From: Candidatus Pelagibacter communis
Lineage (GTDB): Bacteria; Pseudomonadota; Alphaproteobacteria; Pelagibacterales; Pelagibacteraceae
Direction of reading: 5' to 3'
DNA length: 64,000 nt
Assembly (NCBI RefSeq): GCF_001180225.1
Contig: NZ_CVST01000012.1
Coordinates: forward strand, 1 to 64,000
Shown: positions 39,911 to 47,852 of the stretch, piece after piece
Layout: each line of letters begins with the position of its first letter
How positions within the stretch are numbered: position 1 is the stretch's first letter
Translations under genes and position numbers: made by a program
The notes under the pieces: model-generated
Seen by the model: only the letters and a program-made list of their open reading frames with translations
Told to the model about the DNA's origin: nothing
The model's database searches: none

Positions 39911-41173
39911 ATGGACAAATTTCTGATTGATGGTCCTAGCAAAATAAAGGGCAAAGTTTCAATATCAGGTTCTAAAAATGCGTCATTACCAATATTAGCA
40001 GCTACACTACTTTTTGATTTACAGGTAACTATTAAAAACCTACCAAGAGTAAAAGATATTAGCACTATGCTAAATTTACTTAAGTCTCTTGGATCAAAAA
40101 TCAAACTTTCTAAAGATAAAAAAACTGCAAAAATTTCAAACAATAAAAATATGAAAACTTTTGCTAGTTATTCATTAGTTAAAACAATGAGAGGTTCAAT
40201 TTTAGTATTAGGACCATTAATTGCAAAATATCATAAGTCAAAAACATCATTACCAGGTGGTTGCTTAATTGGAGCAAGACCAGTTAATTATCATTTGTCA
40301 GCTTTAGAAAAACTTGGGATGAATTATGAAATTAAGGACGGTTACATTTTAGCAAAATCTAATGGCAAACTTAAAGGTAGAACAATCAGATTTCCTAAAA
40401 TTACTGTTGGAGCAACTGAAAACTCTATAATTGCTGCATGCTTGGCAAAAGGAAAAACAGTATTAAGAAACTGTGCTGTTGAGCCAGAAATAAAAGACCT
40501 TACTAACTTTCTTAATTTAGCTGGTGCAAAAATTAATTGGAAAGGAAGAACTTGTAGTATTGACGGAGTGAGTTCATTAAAATCAACAAATTATTCTGTG
40601 ATGGCTGATAGAATTGAAGCTGGTACTTTTTGCGTAGCTGCAACTTTAGCTAAAGGGAATTTAGAAATAAATAATTTAGACCCAAAAATAATAAATACAG
40701 AACTTAATTTATTAAAAAAAACAGGAGCCAAAATAAAAGTAAGCAAAAATAAAATTCATATTAATGGACCAGAAAAAATTAAATCTATTAAAAATATTAA
40801 AACAAAAGTGTTTCCTGGAATTCCAACAGATCTACAGGCGCAATTAATGGTCTTGATGTGTAAAGCAAAAGGAAAAAGTTCAATTACAGAGAATATTTTT
40901 GAAAATAGATTTATGCATGTTGCTGAATTACAGAGACTAGGTGCAAATATTAAGACCAAAAATAATAAAGCTTATATTGAGGGTAATACGAAATTTATTG
41001 GTGCAGAAGTAATGTCTAGTGATTTAAGAGCATCAGTGGCACTTGTCTTAGCAGCTTCAGTTGCACAAGGGAAATCTGTAATTAATAGGATTTATCATTT
41101 AGATCGTGGTTATGAAAAAATTGAAAATAAATTAAAAAATATTGGTGTTAAAATAAAAAGATTAAAAAGATGA
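39911..41173 (+). CDS. murA: UDP-N-acetylglucosamine 1-carboxyvinyltransferase
   Basis: The first committed step of peptidoglycan synthesis. The 420 residues begin with ISGSKNASLPILAATLL (catalytic Lys-Asn). The usual fosfomycin-target Cys loop is represented by SLPGGCLIGARPVNYH (Cys near residue 118). A Cys in that loop predicts sensitivity to fosfomycin. FPGIPTDLQAQLM and LRASVALVLAA follow in order. The stop overlaps the DUF2948 gene by 4 nt. The order murA-DUF2948-hisD is an alphaproteobacterial hallmark. Confidence 0.96.
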   Translation: MDKFLIDGPSKIKGKVSISGSKNASLPILAATLLFDLQVTIKNLPRVKDISTMLNLLKSLGSKIKLSKDKKTAKISNNKNMKTFASYSLVKTMRGSILVLGPLIAKYHKSKTSLPGGCLIGARPVNYHLSALEKLGMNYEIKDGYILAKSNGKLKGRTIRFPKITVGATENSIIAACLAKGKTVLRNCAVEPEIKDLTNFLNLAGAKINWKGRTCSIDGVSSLKSTNYSVMADRIEAGTFCVAATLAKGNLEINNLDPKIINTELNLLKKTGAKIKVSKNKIHINGPEKIKSIKNIKTKVFPGIPTDLQAQLMVLMCKAKGKSSITENIFENRFMHVAELQRLGANIKTKNNKAYIEGNTKFIGAEVMSSDLRASVALVLAASVAQGKSVINRIYHLDRGYEKIENKLKNIGVKIKRLKR

Positions 41174-41562
41174 ACAAATATTTAGCTAAAATTATTGCTA
41201 CAGATAAAGAGGGATTACAGATGATTTCAGCTTGTAGTTCAGGAGCCAAAGTAAAAGTTTCAGATATTAAGTATCTAGAATCTAATAAAGTATTTTTATT
41301 ATCAATTGAGCGTATTAAAGTAGAAAATGAAAATGAGGACAAAAAAGTCAATAGTATCTGCAGATTTGATTTTGTTGATAAGGTAAAGTCAAAAAATATT
41401 GATCAATCAAATCAAGGATTGGTTTTAGAATTAGTAGGAATAGATTATTTGAAAAATAACGATGTTTATGAAATAAATCTCTTTTTTAGTAACAATGCTC
41501 ATATTGCTTTGACCGCTGAAACCATTGAAGCAATATTAGAGGATCAAAGCGAAATAAAATAA
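41170..41562 (+). CDS. DUF2948 family protein
   Basis: A 130-residue protein whose N-terminal LAKIIATDKEGLQMISACSS pattern and later VLELVGIDYLKNN match the alphaproteobacterial DUF2948 family. That family has no known function and is found almost always between murA and hisD. It is acidic and probably cytosolic, with no membrane segment. It overlaps murA by 4 nt and is 7 nt from hisD. Confidence 0.85.
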   Translation: MNKYLAKIIATDKEGLQMISACSSGAKVKVSDIKYLESNKVFLLSIERIKVENENEDKKVNSICRFDFVDKVKSKNIDQSNQGLVLELVGIDYLKNNDVYEINLFFSNNAHIALTAETIEAILEDQSEIK

Positions 41563-41569
41563 AGTAGAA

Positions 41570-42853
41570 ATGAAAGTTTTAGACAACAGTAATAAAAATT
41601 TTTCCAAATTGTTGGATAATTTGTTAATTAAAAGAAAGAGAAAAGTTCAATCAAGTTCTGTTTCAGTCACTAACATTATTAAAGATGTTAAAAAAAATGG
41701 TGATAAAGCTTTATTAAAATATGAGAAAAAATTTAATAAAAATTCAGTAATCAAGCCTAGCTCAAATCAAATCCAAAAATCAATTAAATCATTAAATTCT
41801 ATAGTAAAAAAATCTATCGATACTGCTTACAACAGAATTTATAAATTTCATTCATTACAAAAATTTAAAAATATTTCTTACACTGACAAGTTTAAAAATA
41901 AACTTGAGTATAAATATTTGCCGCTAGATTCGGTTGCAATTTATGTACCTGGTTCAACTGCATCCTATCCATCTAGTGTATTGATGAATGCAATTCCAGC
42001 TATTGTTGCTGGTGTAAAAAGAATAGTTATGATCAACCCAGGTTATAAAGGAAAACAAAATCCTGCAGTATTGTATGCTGCCAAAAAATGTAAAATTAAG
42101 GAAATTTATTCAATTGGTGGACCATCTGCTATTGCTGCAGTTTCTTATGGAACAAAAAAAATTAAAAAGGTTGATAAAATAGTAGGGCCTGGAAATGCTT
42201 ACGTTGCAGCTGCAAAAAAAGAAGTTTTTGGTGATGTTGGAATTGAGGGCATGACTGCTGGTCCCTCTGAAGTTACAATAGTTTGTGACAAGCATTCTAA
42301 TCCAGAATGGATTGCAAGTGATTTAATAGGACAAGCAGAACATGATGATCTTGCACAGTGCATATTAATTTCAAAAGATAAAAACTTATTAAATAAAGTT
42401 AAAACTGAAATAATTAAACAATTAAAAAAAATTCCAAGAGAATCTATTGCAAAGAGAAGTTTGCAAAATAATGGAATTTTAATGCATATAAATTCGGATA
42501 AAAAAATTATAGATATTGTTAACAAAATAGCTCCAGAGCATTTAGAGTTAAATGTTAAAAATTATAAATCTATTGTTTCAAAAATAAAAAATTCAGGATC
42601 AATTTGTTTAGGAAAATATGCCGTTATGGCTATGACGGATTATAATGTAGGTTCAAATCACGTTTTACCAACTAATGGATCAGCAAAATATTCAAGTGGT
42701 ATAAGTGTAAACGAATTCTACAAAAGAATTTCATACATAAACCTATCAAAAAAGGGTATTGAAAGTCTTGGACCATCAGTTATAACACTTGCAAATTATG
42801 AAGGCCTGGTTGGGCATGCTCAATCAGTATTAAAAAGAATAAGGAGAAAATAA
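41570..42853 (+). CDS. hisD: Histidinol dehydrogenase
   Basis: Catalyses the last two oxidations of histidine synthesis with NAD. The 427 residues contain [20 protein letters not shown], then [17 protein letters not shown] and the zinc-binding GPSEVTIV and QAEHDDLAQ segments. APEHLEL and SNHVLPTNG follow. It is part of the murA-DUF2948-hisD-infA run; the remaining his genes visible here (hisZ, hisG) lie 3 kb downstream. Confidence 0.96.
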   Translation: MKVLDNSNKNFSKLLDNLLIKRKRKVQSSSVSVTNIIKDVKKNGDKALLKYEKKFNKNSVIKPSSNQIQKSIKSLNSIVKKSIDTAYNRIYKFHSLQKFKNISYTDKFKNKLEYKYLPLDSVAIYVPGSTASYPSSVLMNAIPAIVAGVKRIVMINPGYKGKQNPAVLYAAKKCKIKEIYSIGGPSAIAAVSYGTKKIKKVDKIVGPGNAYVAAAKKEVFGDVGIEGMTAGPSEVTIVCDKHSNPEWIASDLIGQAEHDDLAQCILISKDKNLLNKVKTEIIKQLKKIPRESIAKRSLQNNGILMHINSDKKIIDIVNKIAPEHLELNVKNYKSIVSKIKNSGSICLGKYAVMAMTDYNVGSNHVLPTNGSAKYSSGISVNEFYKRISYINLSKKGIESLGPSVITLANYEGLVGHAQSVLKRIRRK

Positions 42854-42855
42854 AT

Positions 42856-43071
42856 TTGTCAAAACAAGACTTACTTGAATTCAAGGGGACTGTAATAGAC
42901 CTACTCCCGAATGCAATGTTTAGAGTTAAGCTAGAGAATGGTCATACGGTTACAGCTCACACAGCAGGTAAGTTGAGAAAAAACAGAATTAGAGTTCTTC
43001 AAGGTGACAATGTAACTGTGGAGATGACACCTTACGATCTTACTAAAGGAAGAATTATCTTTAGAGGATAA
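42856..43071 (+). CDS. infA: Translation initiation factor IF-1 (TTG start)
   Basis: A 71-residue OB-fold protein that binds the 30S A site with IF-2 and IF-3. Family signature: [24 protein letters not shown] and [23 protein letters not shown] (each read in parts). It begins with TTG two nt after the hisD stop; there is no ATG at the expected N-terminus. This and the GTG of infC mean both initiation-factor genes in the window use non-ATG starts. Confidence 0.95.
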   Translation: MSKQDLLEFKGTVIDLLPNAMFRVKLENGHTVTAHTAGKLRKNRIRVLQGDNVTVEMTPYDLTKGRIIFRG

Positions 43072-43075
43072 ATAA

Positions 43076-43147
43076 GGCTGAGTAGCTCAGGAGTAGAGCA
43101 GAGCCCTGAAAAGGCTTGTGTCGGAGGTGCGAATCCTTCCTCAGCCA
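43076..43147 (+). tRNA. tRNA-Phe (GAA anticodon)
   Basis: The acceptor GGCTGAG pairs perfectly with CTCAGCC, followed by discriminator A and an encoded CCA (43148-43150). The D-arm is GCTC-AGGAGTA-GAGC. The anticodon stem GAGCC/GGCTT holds loop CTGAAAA with GAA. The T-stem is GGAGG/CCTTC. The T-loop reads TGCGAAT, with G in place of the usual T55. It lies 4 nt after infA, probably in the same transcript. Confidence 0.95.
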
Positions 43148-43199
43148 CCACCACAAAGTTTGATCTTGAAATACCTGTAAAAGAAATTAACTTAATTAA

Positions 43200-43205
43200 T
43201 ATAAT
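43200..43205 (+). promoter_or_regulatory. Putative -10 element of the cold-shock gene
   Basis: TATAAT lies 26 bp before the csp ATG. The -35 is not convincing. A purine-rich ribosome-binding segment AAAGGACGAAG follows at 43214-43224, one of the few clear Shine-Dalgarno-like sites in the window. Confidence 0.35.
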
Positions 43206-43231
43206 AAATAACAAAAGGACGAAGAAATAAG

Positions 43232-43444
43232 ATGAGTACACTACAAGGTAAAATAAAATGGTATAATGGTAAAAAGGGATATGGCTTTATAGAGAGAGAC
43301 GACAAAGAGAAAGATGCCTTTGTACATGCTTCAGCTGTAAAAGCTGCTGGAATGAGATTTCTTAATGAAGGTGATAAACTTGAATTCACATTAGAAGACG
43401 GTCCTAAAGGTCCTTCTGCAGTAAATTTAAAAAAAATAGACTAA
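43232..43444 (+). CDS. Cold-shock (CspA-family) protein
   Basis: A 70-residue OB-fold RNA/DNA-binding protein. RNP1 is present as KKGYGFIER (residues 14-22) and RNP2 as DAFVHASAV (28-36); the C-terminus EDGPKGPSAVNLKKI is typical of alphaproteobacterial Csp. It acts as an RNA chaperone. It is transcribed alone or with tRNA-Phe and is followed by the strongest terminator in the window. Which Csp paralogue it is cannot be told. Confidence 0.96.
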   Translation: MSTLQGKIKWYNGKKGYGFIERDDKEKDAFVHASAVKAAGMRFLNEGDKLEFTLEDGPKGPSAVNLKKID

Positions 43445-43460
43445 TTTTCGTAAAATTTCT

Positions 43461-43506
43461 AAAGGACGTTATTTCTACATTTAGAAGATTAACGTCCTTT
43501 TTTTAT
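43461..43506 (+). terminator. Intrinsic terminator after the cold-shock gene
   Basis: An 11-bp perfect stem, AAAGGACGTTA (43461-43471) with TAACGTCCTTT (43490-43500), is followed by T-rich TTTTATTT. The loop contains a small nested TTCT/AGAA stem. It begins 16 nt after the csp stop. Confidence 0.93.
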
Positions 43507-43677
43507 TTAAGCCTTGAATATTAATAATTTTTGTCTAAAAGGCTGTTCATGAATATAAATATTACATACAGAATTACTTATAGAAGTACTCACAGAAACT
43601 GTTTCCATAGCCATTAGGCTATTTATTTATATTATAATTTTCATTCCACATAAAATAAGATAAAAAATAAAGGATAA
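43507..43677. other. Noncoding gap with two short hairpins and a possible -10 before tRNA-His
   Basis: This stretch is part of the longest gap in the window and has no convincing gene. It holds a 6-bp inverted repeat, AGCCTT (43510-43515) / AAGGCT (43539-43544). A tight hairpin follows, ATAGCC-ATTA-GGCTAT (43607-43622), then a T-rich stretch. TATAAT lies at 43633-43638, about 40 bp before tRNA-His, and may be its promoter. A small structured RNA is possible but unproven. Confidence 0.4.
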
Positions 43678-43748
43678 GCTTTGGTGGTGAAATAGTATCA
43701 CGTCGGTTTGTGGATCCGAAGTCGTAGGAGCGTAACCTACCCAAAGTA
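43678..43748 (+). tRNA. tRNA-His (GTG anticodon), no encoded G-1, A73, atypical D- and T-loops
   Basis: The acceptor GCTTTGG pairs with CCAAAGT (G1-T72 wobble), then A73 and an encoded CCA (43749-43751). The base before G1 is A, so no G-1 is encoded. The D-arm is GTGA-AATAGTA-TCAC, lacking the usual GG. The anticodon stem TCGGT/TCCGA (one T-T mismatch) holds TTGTGGA with GTG. The T-stem is GTAGG/CCTAC with loop AGCGTAA, where 54/58 are A/T instead of T/A. Loss of G-1 and of C73 in tRNA-His is known for many alphaproteobacteria. It lies directly upstream of hisS. Confidence 0.92.
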
Positions 43749-43756
43749 CCACTAAA

Positions 43757-45151
43757 ATGGAAAAAGATAAAAAACTCAATCCTTCCTTACCATCTGGATT
43801 TGAAGATCGTTGGAATAAAAAGTTAGTTTTAAAAAAACAACTTTTAAAAGTGATTGAAAAAAATTTTTTAAAATTTGGAGCTGAACCATTAGAAACACCT
43901 TCTTTTGAGATCAGCGAAAATATTGGTTCGTTTTTAGCAGAGGACGAGGATAACCCTATGTCTGATGTATTCTCATTTAAAGATGGAGATAAAAATATTA
44001 CTCTTAGATACGACCTATCCAGTCCTTTAGCTAGGTTTGTTGCTCAAAACAACCAAGAGCTTCCATCAATTTACAAAAGATACGCAATTCAGAATGTTTT
44101 TAGAAATGAAAAAGCAGGAAATGGAAGATACAGAGAGTTCATGCAGGCTGACTTTGATATTGTTGGAAATGTTAATTCAGCTCAAGCTAATGCAGAACTT
44201 TGTAATTTAATCTCAAGTACACTCTTAGATTGTGGTTTGAATAAAGATCAATTCACAATCAATATTAGTAACAGAAAAATAGTACAAGGTTTAATTGATG
44301 ATTTAAAAATATCTGAAGATAAGCAATTAAAAGTAATTAGAGCTATTGACAAATTAGATAAACCTGGATTTGGTTTAAAAGGTGTTGAAGATCTTCTTAA
44401 AAAAGAGAGAAAAGATGCAAGTGGTGCAGTTACAAAAGGTGCCGATCTAACAGAGGAACAAGCATTACAAATATTAAATTTTTTAAAAATAAAAGATTTA
44501 AAACAATTAAAAGAAAATTTAAAAAATCCATTGTCTCAAGAGGGAATTAAAGAGCTTGAGGAAGTTTTTAAAATTTTAGGATTTGGTTCTAATTTAGAAC
44601 AAGTACAAACTAATTTTACTATTGTTAGAGGTTTAGCTTATTATTCTGATTTTATTGTTGAAACTAACTTAAATTTTAAAGTTACAAATAATAAAGGAAA
44701 AGAAGTTGATATTGGCAGCATTTGTTCGGGAGGGTCTTATGCTAAGCTTATCTCAAGATTTAAAGGGGTAGATATTCCAGGTACAGGGATTAGTTTCGGT
44801 GTAGACAGATTGTTATTTGCACTTTTACAATTGGATCAGATTAAGGTGGATGATCAAAAGCCTGTTTTAGTATGTGTGATGGATGAAAAATATCTAAAAA
44901 ATTATTACGAAATTCTAGATCAATTAAGAGAAAATAACATTAATGCAGAAATTTTTTTAGACACAAAGAAAAATTTAGGTAAGCAATTAACCTTAGCAAA
45001 TAAACGTGAATTAAATGTAGCAGTTATATGTGGTGACAATGAATTTAATGAAGGCACAGTAACGATAAAAAATCTTAAAGGTGTTAAAGGTGAAAATAAC
45101 AAAACATTTCCAAAATCAAATTTAATAGATGAAATCAAAAAACTTATCTGA
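43757..45151 (+). CDS. hisS: Histidyl-tRNA synthetase, alphaproteobacterial/eukaryote-like type
   Basis: A class II synthetase of 464 residues. Motif 2 reads VFRNEKAGNGRYREFMQADF, the eukaryote-like form rather than the common bacterial RHERPQKGRYRQFHQ. The histidine-binding motifs appear as VRGLAYYSDFIVE and CSGGSYAKLISRF, both diverged from the usual RGLDYY and GGRYDGL. Motif 3 lies in GTGISFGVDRLLFAL, and a C-terminal anticodon-binding domain follows. The enzyme is expected to charge the G-1-less tRNA-His encoded 5 nt upstream of its start. It overlaps hisZ by 23 nt. Confidence 0.94.
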   Translation: MEKDKKLNPSLPSGFEDRWNKKLVLKKQLLKVIEKNFLKFGAEPLETPSFEISENIGSFLAEDEDNPMSDVFSFKDGDKNITLRYDLSSPLARFVAQNNQELPSIYKRYAIQNVFRNEKAGNGRYREFMQADFDIVGNVNSAQANAELCNLISSTLLDCGLNKDQFTINISNRKIVQGLIDDLKISEDKQLKVIRAIDKLDKPGFGLKGVEDLLKKERKDASGAVTKGADLTEEQALQILNFLKIKDLKQLKENLKNPLSQEGIKELEEVFKILGFGSNLEQVQTNFTIVRGLAYYSDFIVETNLNFKVTNNKGKEVDIGSICSGGSYAKLISRFKGVDIPGTGISFGVDRLLFALLQLDQIKVDDQKPVLVCVMDEKYLKNYYEILDQLRENNINAEIFLDTKKNLGKQLTLANKRELNVAVICGDNEFNEGTVTIKNLKGVKGENNKTFPKSNLIDEIKKLI

Positions 45152-46178
45152 AAACATTCTTAGATCAGTAAAATCTAAGGGTTACAAATACATAGATTTA
45201 CCCTCAGTTATTGAGGCTAATCATATCGTTCAAAGGTCAGGTGAAAACTTTAGAAAATTTATTTTTTCATTTACTGATCAAAATGGAAGTGAGTTATGTC
45301 TTAGACCAGATTTAACAATTGCATCTTGTTTGAGATACTTAGAGAATAGTTTAAAAGGAAAAGAAAAAATTTTTTATAGTGGTCAAGCATACAGAAAATC
45401 TGAAAATAAAAGTGATTCTATTATCCGAGATCAAATTGGATTTGAAATTTTAGGTTCTAAAGATGAAAAAAATGATGATAAAGAAATTATCAATACCTCA
45501 CTAAAATCTCTTCAAAATATTAAGTATTCTTCAGGTAAATTAACAATAGGAAATGTTGAGATATTCAATTTGTTAATTTCAAAACTAGATATCCCGAAAA
45601 GATGGAAGTTAAGATTATCAAGACATTTTTGGAGAGAAGATTACTTTAATGATCTTTTAAAAAGATTAGAGACAAACTCTGATGTAGACCCAACTATTGT
45701 TGAAATTGATAAAAAGCGTTATTTAAAAATGCTAAAAGAAGATCTATCAAAAGTAATAGCAGGTAGAACTATTAATGAGATATTAAATAGGTTTGATAAC
45801 AAAATTAAAGACCCAAGAAGAGCTAGTAAAGGTAAAGGTGTTTCAAAAATTATTAAAGACTTTTTAAAAATCAAATGCCCAATCAATGAGGCTGCATCTG
45901 AGTTAAATAAATTTTTTAAAAAAAATAGAATTAATTTGGTGGTTGATCAAAGATATTTTCCTGTCTCTAACAACAAAGTTTCAAAACTAAATGTAGTATT
46001 TTCAACTTCTTTTGGAAGACAATTGGAATATTACACAGGGATGGTTTTTAAAATTGATGTTAAATCAAAAAATAAATTAAAAAATATTATTAATGGTGGT
46101 CGTTATGATCGATTAATTTCTGATCTTGGGTCAAAAAAACAAATACCAGCAGTTGGGGCTGCGTTGAATTTAAACTAG
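45129..46178 (+). CDS. hisZ: ATP phosphoribosyltransferase regulatory subunit HisZ
   Basis: A paralogue of the HisRS catalytic core that lacks aminoacylation activity and regulates short-form HisG in the first step of histidine synthesis. The 349 residues show class II-like RPDLTIASCLRYL and RDQIGFEILG segments and GRQLEYYTGMVFKI near the end, with GGRYDRLI. No anticodon-binding domain is present. It overlaps hisS by 23 nt. Its partner hisG is 840 bp downstream, separated by a sulfotransferase gene. Confidence 0.92.
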   Translation: MKSKNLSENILRSVKSKGYKYIDLPSVIEANHIVQRSGENFRKFIFSFTDQNGSELCLRPDLTIASCLRYLENSLKGKEKIFYSGQAYRKSENKSDSIIRDQIGFEILGSKDEKNDDKEIINTSLKSLQNIKYSSGKLTIGNVEIFNLLISKLDIPKRWKLRLSRHFWREDYFNDLLKRLETNSDVDPTIVEIDKKRYLKMLKEDLSKVIAGRTINEILNRFDNKIKDPRRASKGKGVSKIIKDFLKIKCPINEAASELNKFFKKNRINLVVDQRYFPVSNNKVSKLNVVFSTSFGRQLEYYTGMVFKIDVKSKNKLKNIINGGRYDRLISDLGSKKQIPAVGAALNLN

Positions 46179-46179
46179 A

Positions 46180-47028
46180 ATGATAATTTGGTTAGCCTCA
46201 TATCCAAAAAGTGGAAATACTTGGTTGCGTTCATTATTAGCAAGTTATTATTTTTCAAAACGAGGTGAGTTTGATTTCACTTTATTAAATAATATAGATC
46301 AGTTTCCGAGTGTTAATTTTTTTAAAAATGATAAAGATTTTTATCTAAGACCTGAAGATACCTCTGCAAAATGGATTGAAAAACAAAAATTAATAAATTC
46401 GGATAATAAATTAAAATTTTTTAAAACTCACAATGCTCTTTGCAAAATTAATGGTAACGGATTTACAGATGAAAAAAATACTTTGGGTGCAATATATATA
46501 ATTAGAGACCCAAGAAATATAGTTTCATCATTAGCACATCATTATGAGATAAAAAAAGAAGAAGCTTTAAGATTTATGGATGATGAAAAAAAAGCTTTAA
46601 TTGAAAAAAAAGAAAATAGATTTTTAGGATTTGTAACATTATTTTCTTGGAAATTTCATGTAGATAGTTGGAATAATTGTAGTTTGTTTCCAGTTCTAAC
46701 TATTAAGTATGAGGATTTAGAATCTTCAACATATGCAATATTAAAAAAAGTAATTGAATTTATTACAAAAATATCCAAATCTAAAACTTCGTTTAACCGT
46801 CAGAAAGCAAAAATTGCAGTAGAGTCATGTAACTTTGAAAAATTAAAAAATTTAGAAAAAAAAAATGGTTTTAACGAAGCTATGATAAAAAAAGATAAAT
46901 CAGGAAGAGTTAAATTTTTTAATCTTGGAGGAGAAAATAATTATAAAAAAATTTTAAATCCTAATTTAACCAAACAAATTAATACAAATTATAGAGAGTA
47001 TCTGGAAAAATTTAATTATGAAATATAA
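46180..47028 (+). CDS. Sulfotransferase-family protein inserted between hisZ and hisG
   Basis: A 282-residue PAPS-dependent sulfotransferase-like protein. The 5'-phosphosulfate loop is SYPKSGNTWLRSLL (residues 7-20). The 3'-phosphate motif is IIRDPRNIVSSLAHH near residue 109, and a later FFNLGGENNYKKIL resembles the GxxGxxK-type end motif. No signal peptide is seen. The acceptor is unknown. It starts 1 nt after hisZ and overlaps hisG by 11 nt, so it is embedded in the histidine operon although it has no known role there. Confidence 0.88.
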   Translation: MIIWLASYPKSGNTWLRSLLASYYFSKRGEFDFTLLNNIDQFPSVNFFKNDKDFYLRPEDTSAKWIEKQKLINSDNKLKFFKTHNALCKINGNGFTDEKNTLGAIYIIRDPRNIVSSLAHHYEIKKEEALRFMDDEKKALIEKKENRFLGFVTLFSWKFHVDSWNNCSLFPVLTIKYEDLESSTYAILKKVIEFITKISKSKTSFNRQKAKIAVESCNFEKLKNLEKKNGFNEAMIKKDKSGRVKFFNLGGENNYKKILNPNLTKQINTNYREYLEKFNYEI

Positions 47029-47707
47029 TTTTAAAATAGGTATTCCTAGTAAAGGTAGACTCAGAAAAGATGTATTAAATATATTTAAAAAAAATAAATT
47101 AAATTTAATTTCAGAAAGAGGAGAAAGAGATTTATTAGGTACAATTAAACAAAAGAAAAATGTTAAAATTTTATACCTTCATGCAAGAGAAATTATAGAA
47201 AGACTTGGAGATGGTTCATTAGATCTAGGATTTTCTGGATTTGATTTGTTGAAGGAGAGTGAAATAAATATTCAAAAGAAAATTAATGTTATTAAAAAAT
47301 ATGATTTTGGGAAGGCCACGTTAGTAGTTGCAATTCCAGATCCTTGGATTGATGTTCAAACTATTGCCGATTTAGAGGAAATAGCATTTGAGTTTAGAGA
47401 TAAGAAAAAGAAAAGATTAAGAGTTGCAACCAAATATCCAAATTTAACAAGAGAATTTTTATTTTCCAAAGGGGTTACTCAATTTAAATTAGTAGATAGT
47501 TTAGGTGCTACAGAGGCATATCCTTTTACTGGTTCATCAGAAATAATTACTGACATCACTTCAACAGGAGAAACTTTAAAAGCTAATAATCTAAGAGTTT
47601 TAAAAGATGGTGAAATATTAAAATCAGAGGCTTGCATGATGATATCTAAATCATCGTCTAAAAATAAATCTCTTCAAAATTTTGCTAGATTACTTTCTAA
47701 GAATTAA
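47018..47707 (+). CDS. hisG: ATP phosphoribosyltransferase, short form
   Basis: The first enzyme of histidine biosynthesis. The 229 residues include IGIPSKGRLRKDV at the N-terminus, DLGFSGFDLL and the PRPP-binding loop around VDSLGATEAYPFTGSSEIITDI. The short length, without the regulatory C-terminal domain, agrees with the presence of hisZ. It overlaps the sulfotransferase gene by 11 nt and a small minus-strand ORF at its 3' end by 18 nt. Confidence 0.94.
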   Translation: MKYNFKIGIPSKGRLRKDVLNIFKKNKLNLISERGERDLLGTIKQKKNVKILYLHAREIIERLGDGSLDLGFSGFDLLKESEINIQKKINVIKKYDFGKATLVVAIPDPWIDVQTIADLEEIAFEFRDKKKKRLRVATKYPNLTREFLFSKGVTQFKLVDSLGATEAYPFTGSSEIITDITSTGETLKANNLRVLKDGEILKSEACMMISKSSSKNKSLQNFARLLSKN

Positions 47708-47821
47708 ATCTTTCCAATAAATAAGAATAATTTTAATAATATCTAGGTTTCGAAGAATTGCATAAACACCTACTAGTATTCCTAAACCAATAATAATTTT
47801 AAATATTAATAATAATTCCAT
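47690..47821 (-). CDS. Possible small single-pass membrane protein (43 aa)
   Basis: A 43-codon minus-strand ORF in the gap between hisG and rmuC. It starts MELLLIFKIIIGLGILVGVY, a clear hydrophobic helix, and ends with an amphipathic/basic stretch (YWKDLILRK). It fills an otherwise empty 145-bp gap and is divergent from rmuC with 31 bp between starts. No family is recognised, and an ORF this short could arise by chance in A+T-rich DNA. It overlaps hisG by 18 nt at the 3' ends. Confidence 0.4.
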   Translation of the reverse strand: MELLLIFKIIIGLGILVGVYAILRNLDIIKIILIYWKDLILRK

Positions 47822-47852
47822 TACATATTTTATATATGATATAAAGTGATTC

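Noticed and set aside
43032-43241. Minus-strand ORF with EEGFAPPTQAFSGLCSTPELL-like sequence
   Set aside because: It is the antisense translation of tRNA-Phe and flanks, a common annotation artefact.
43549-43617. 22-codon plus-strand ORF in the csp/tRNA-His gap
   Set aside because: Too short, unusual composition, and it runs through the ATAGCC hairpin; no support beyond an ATG.
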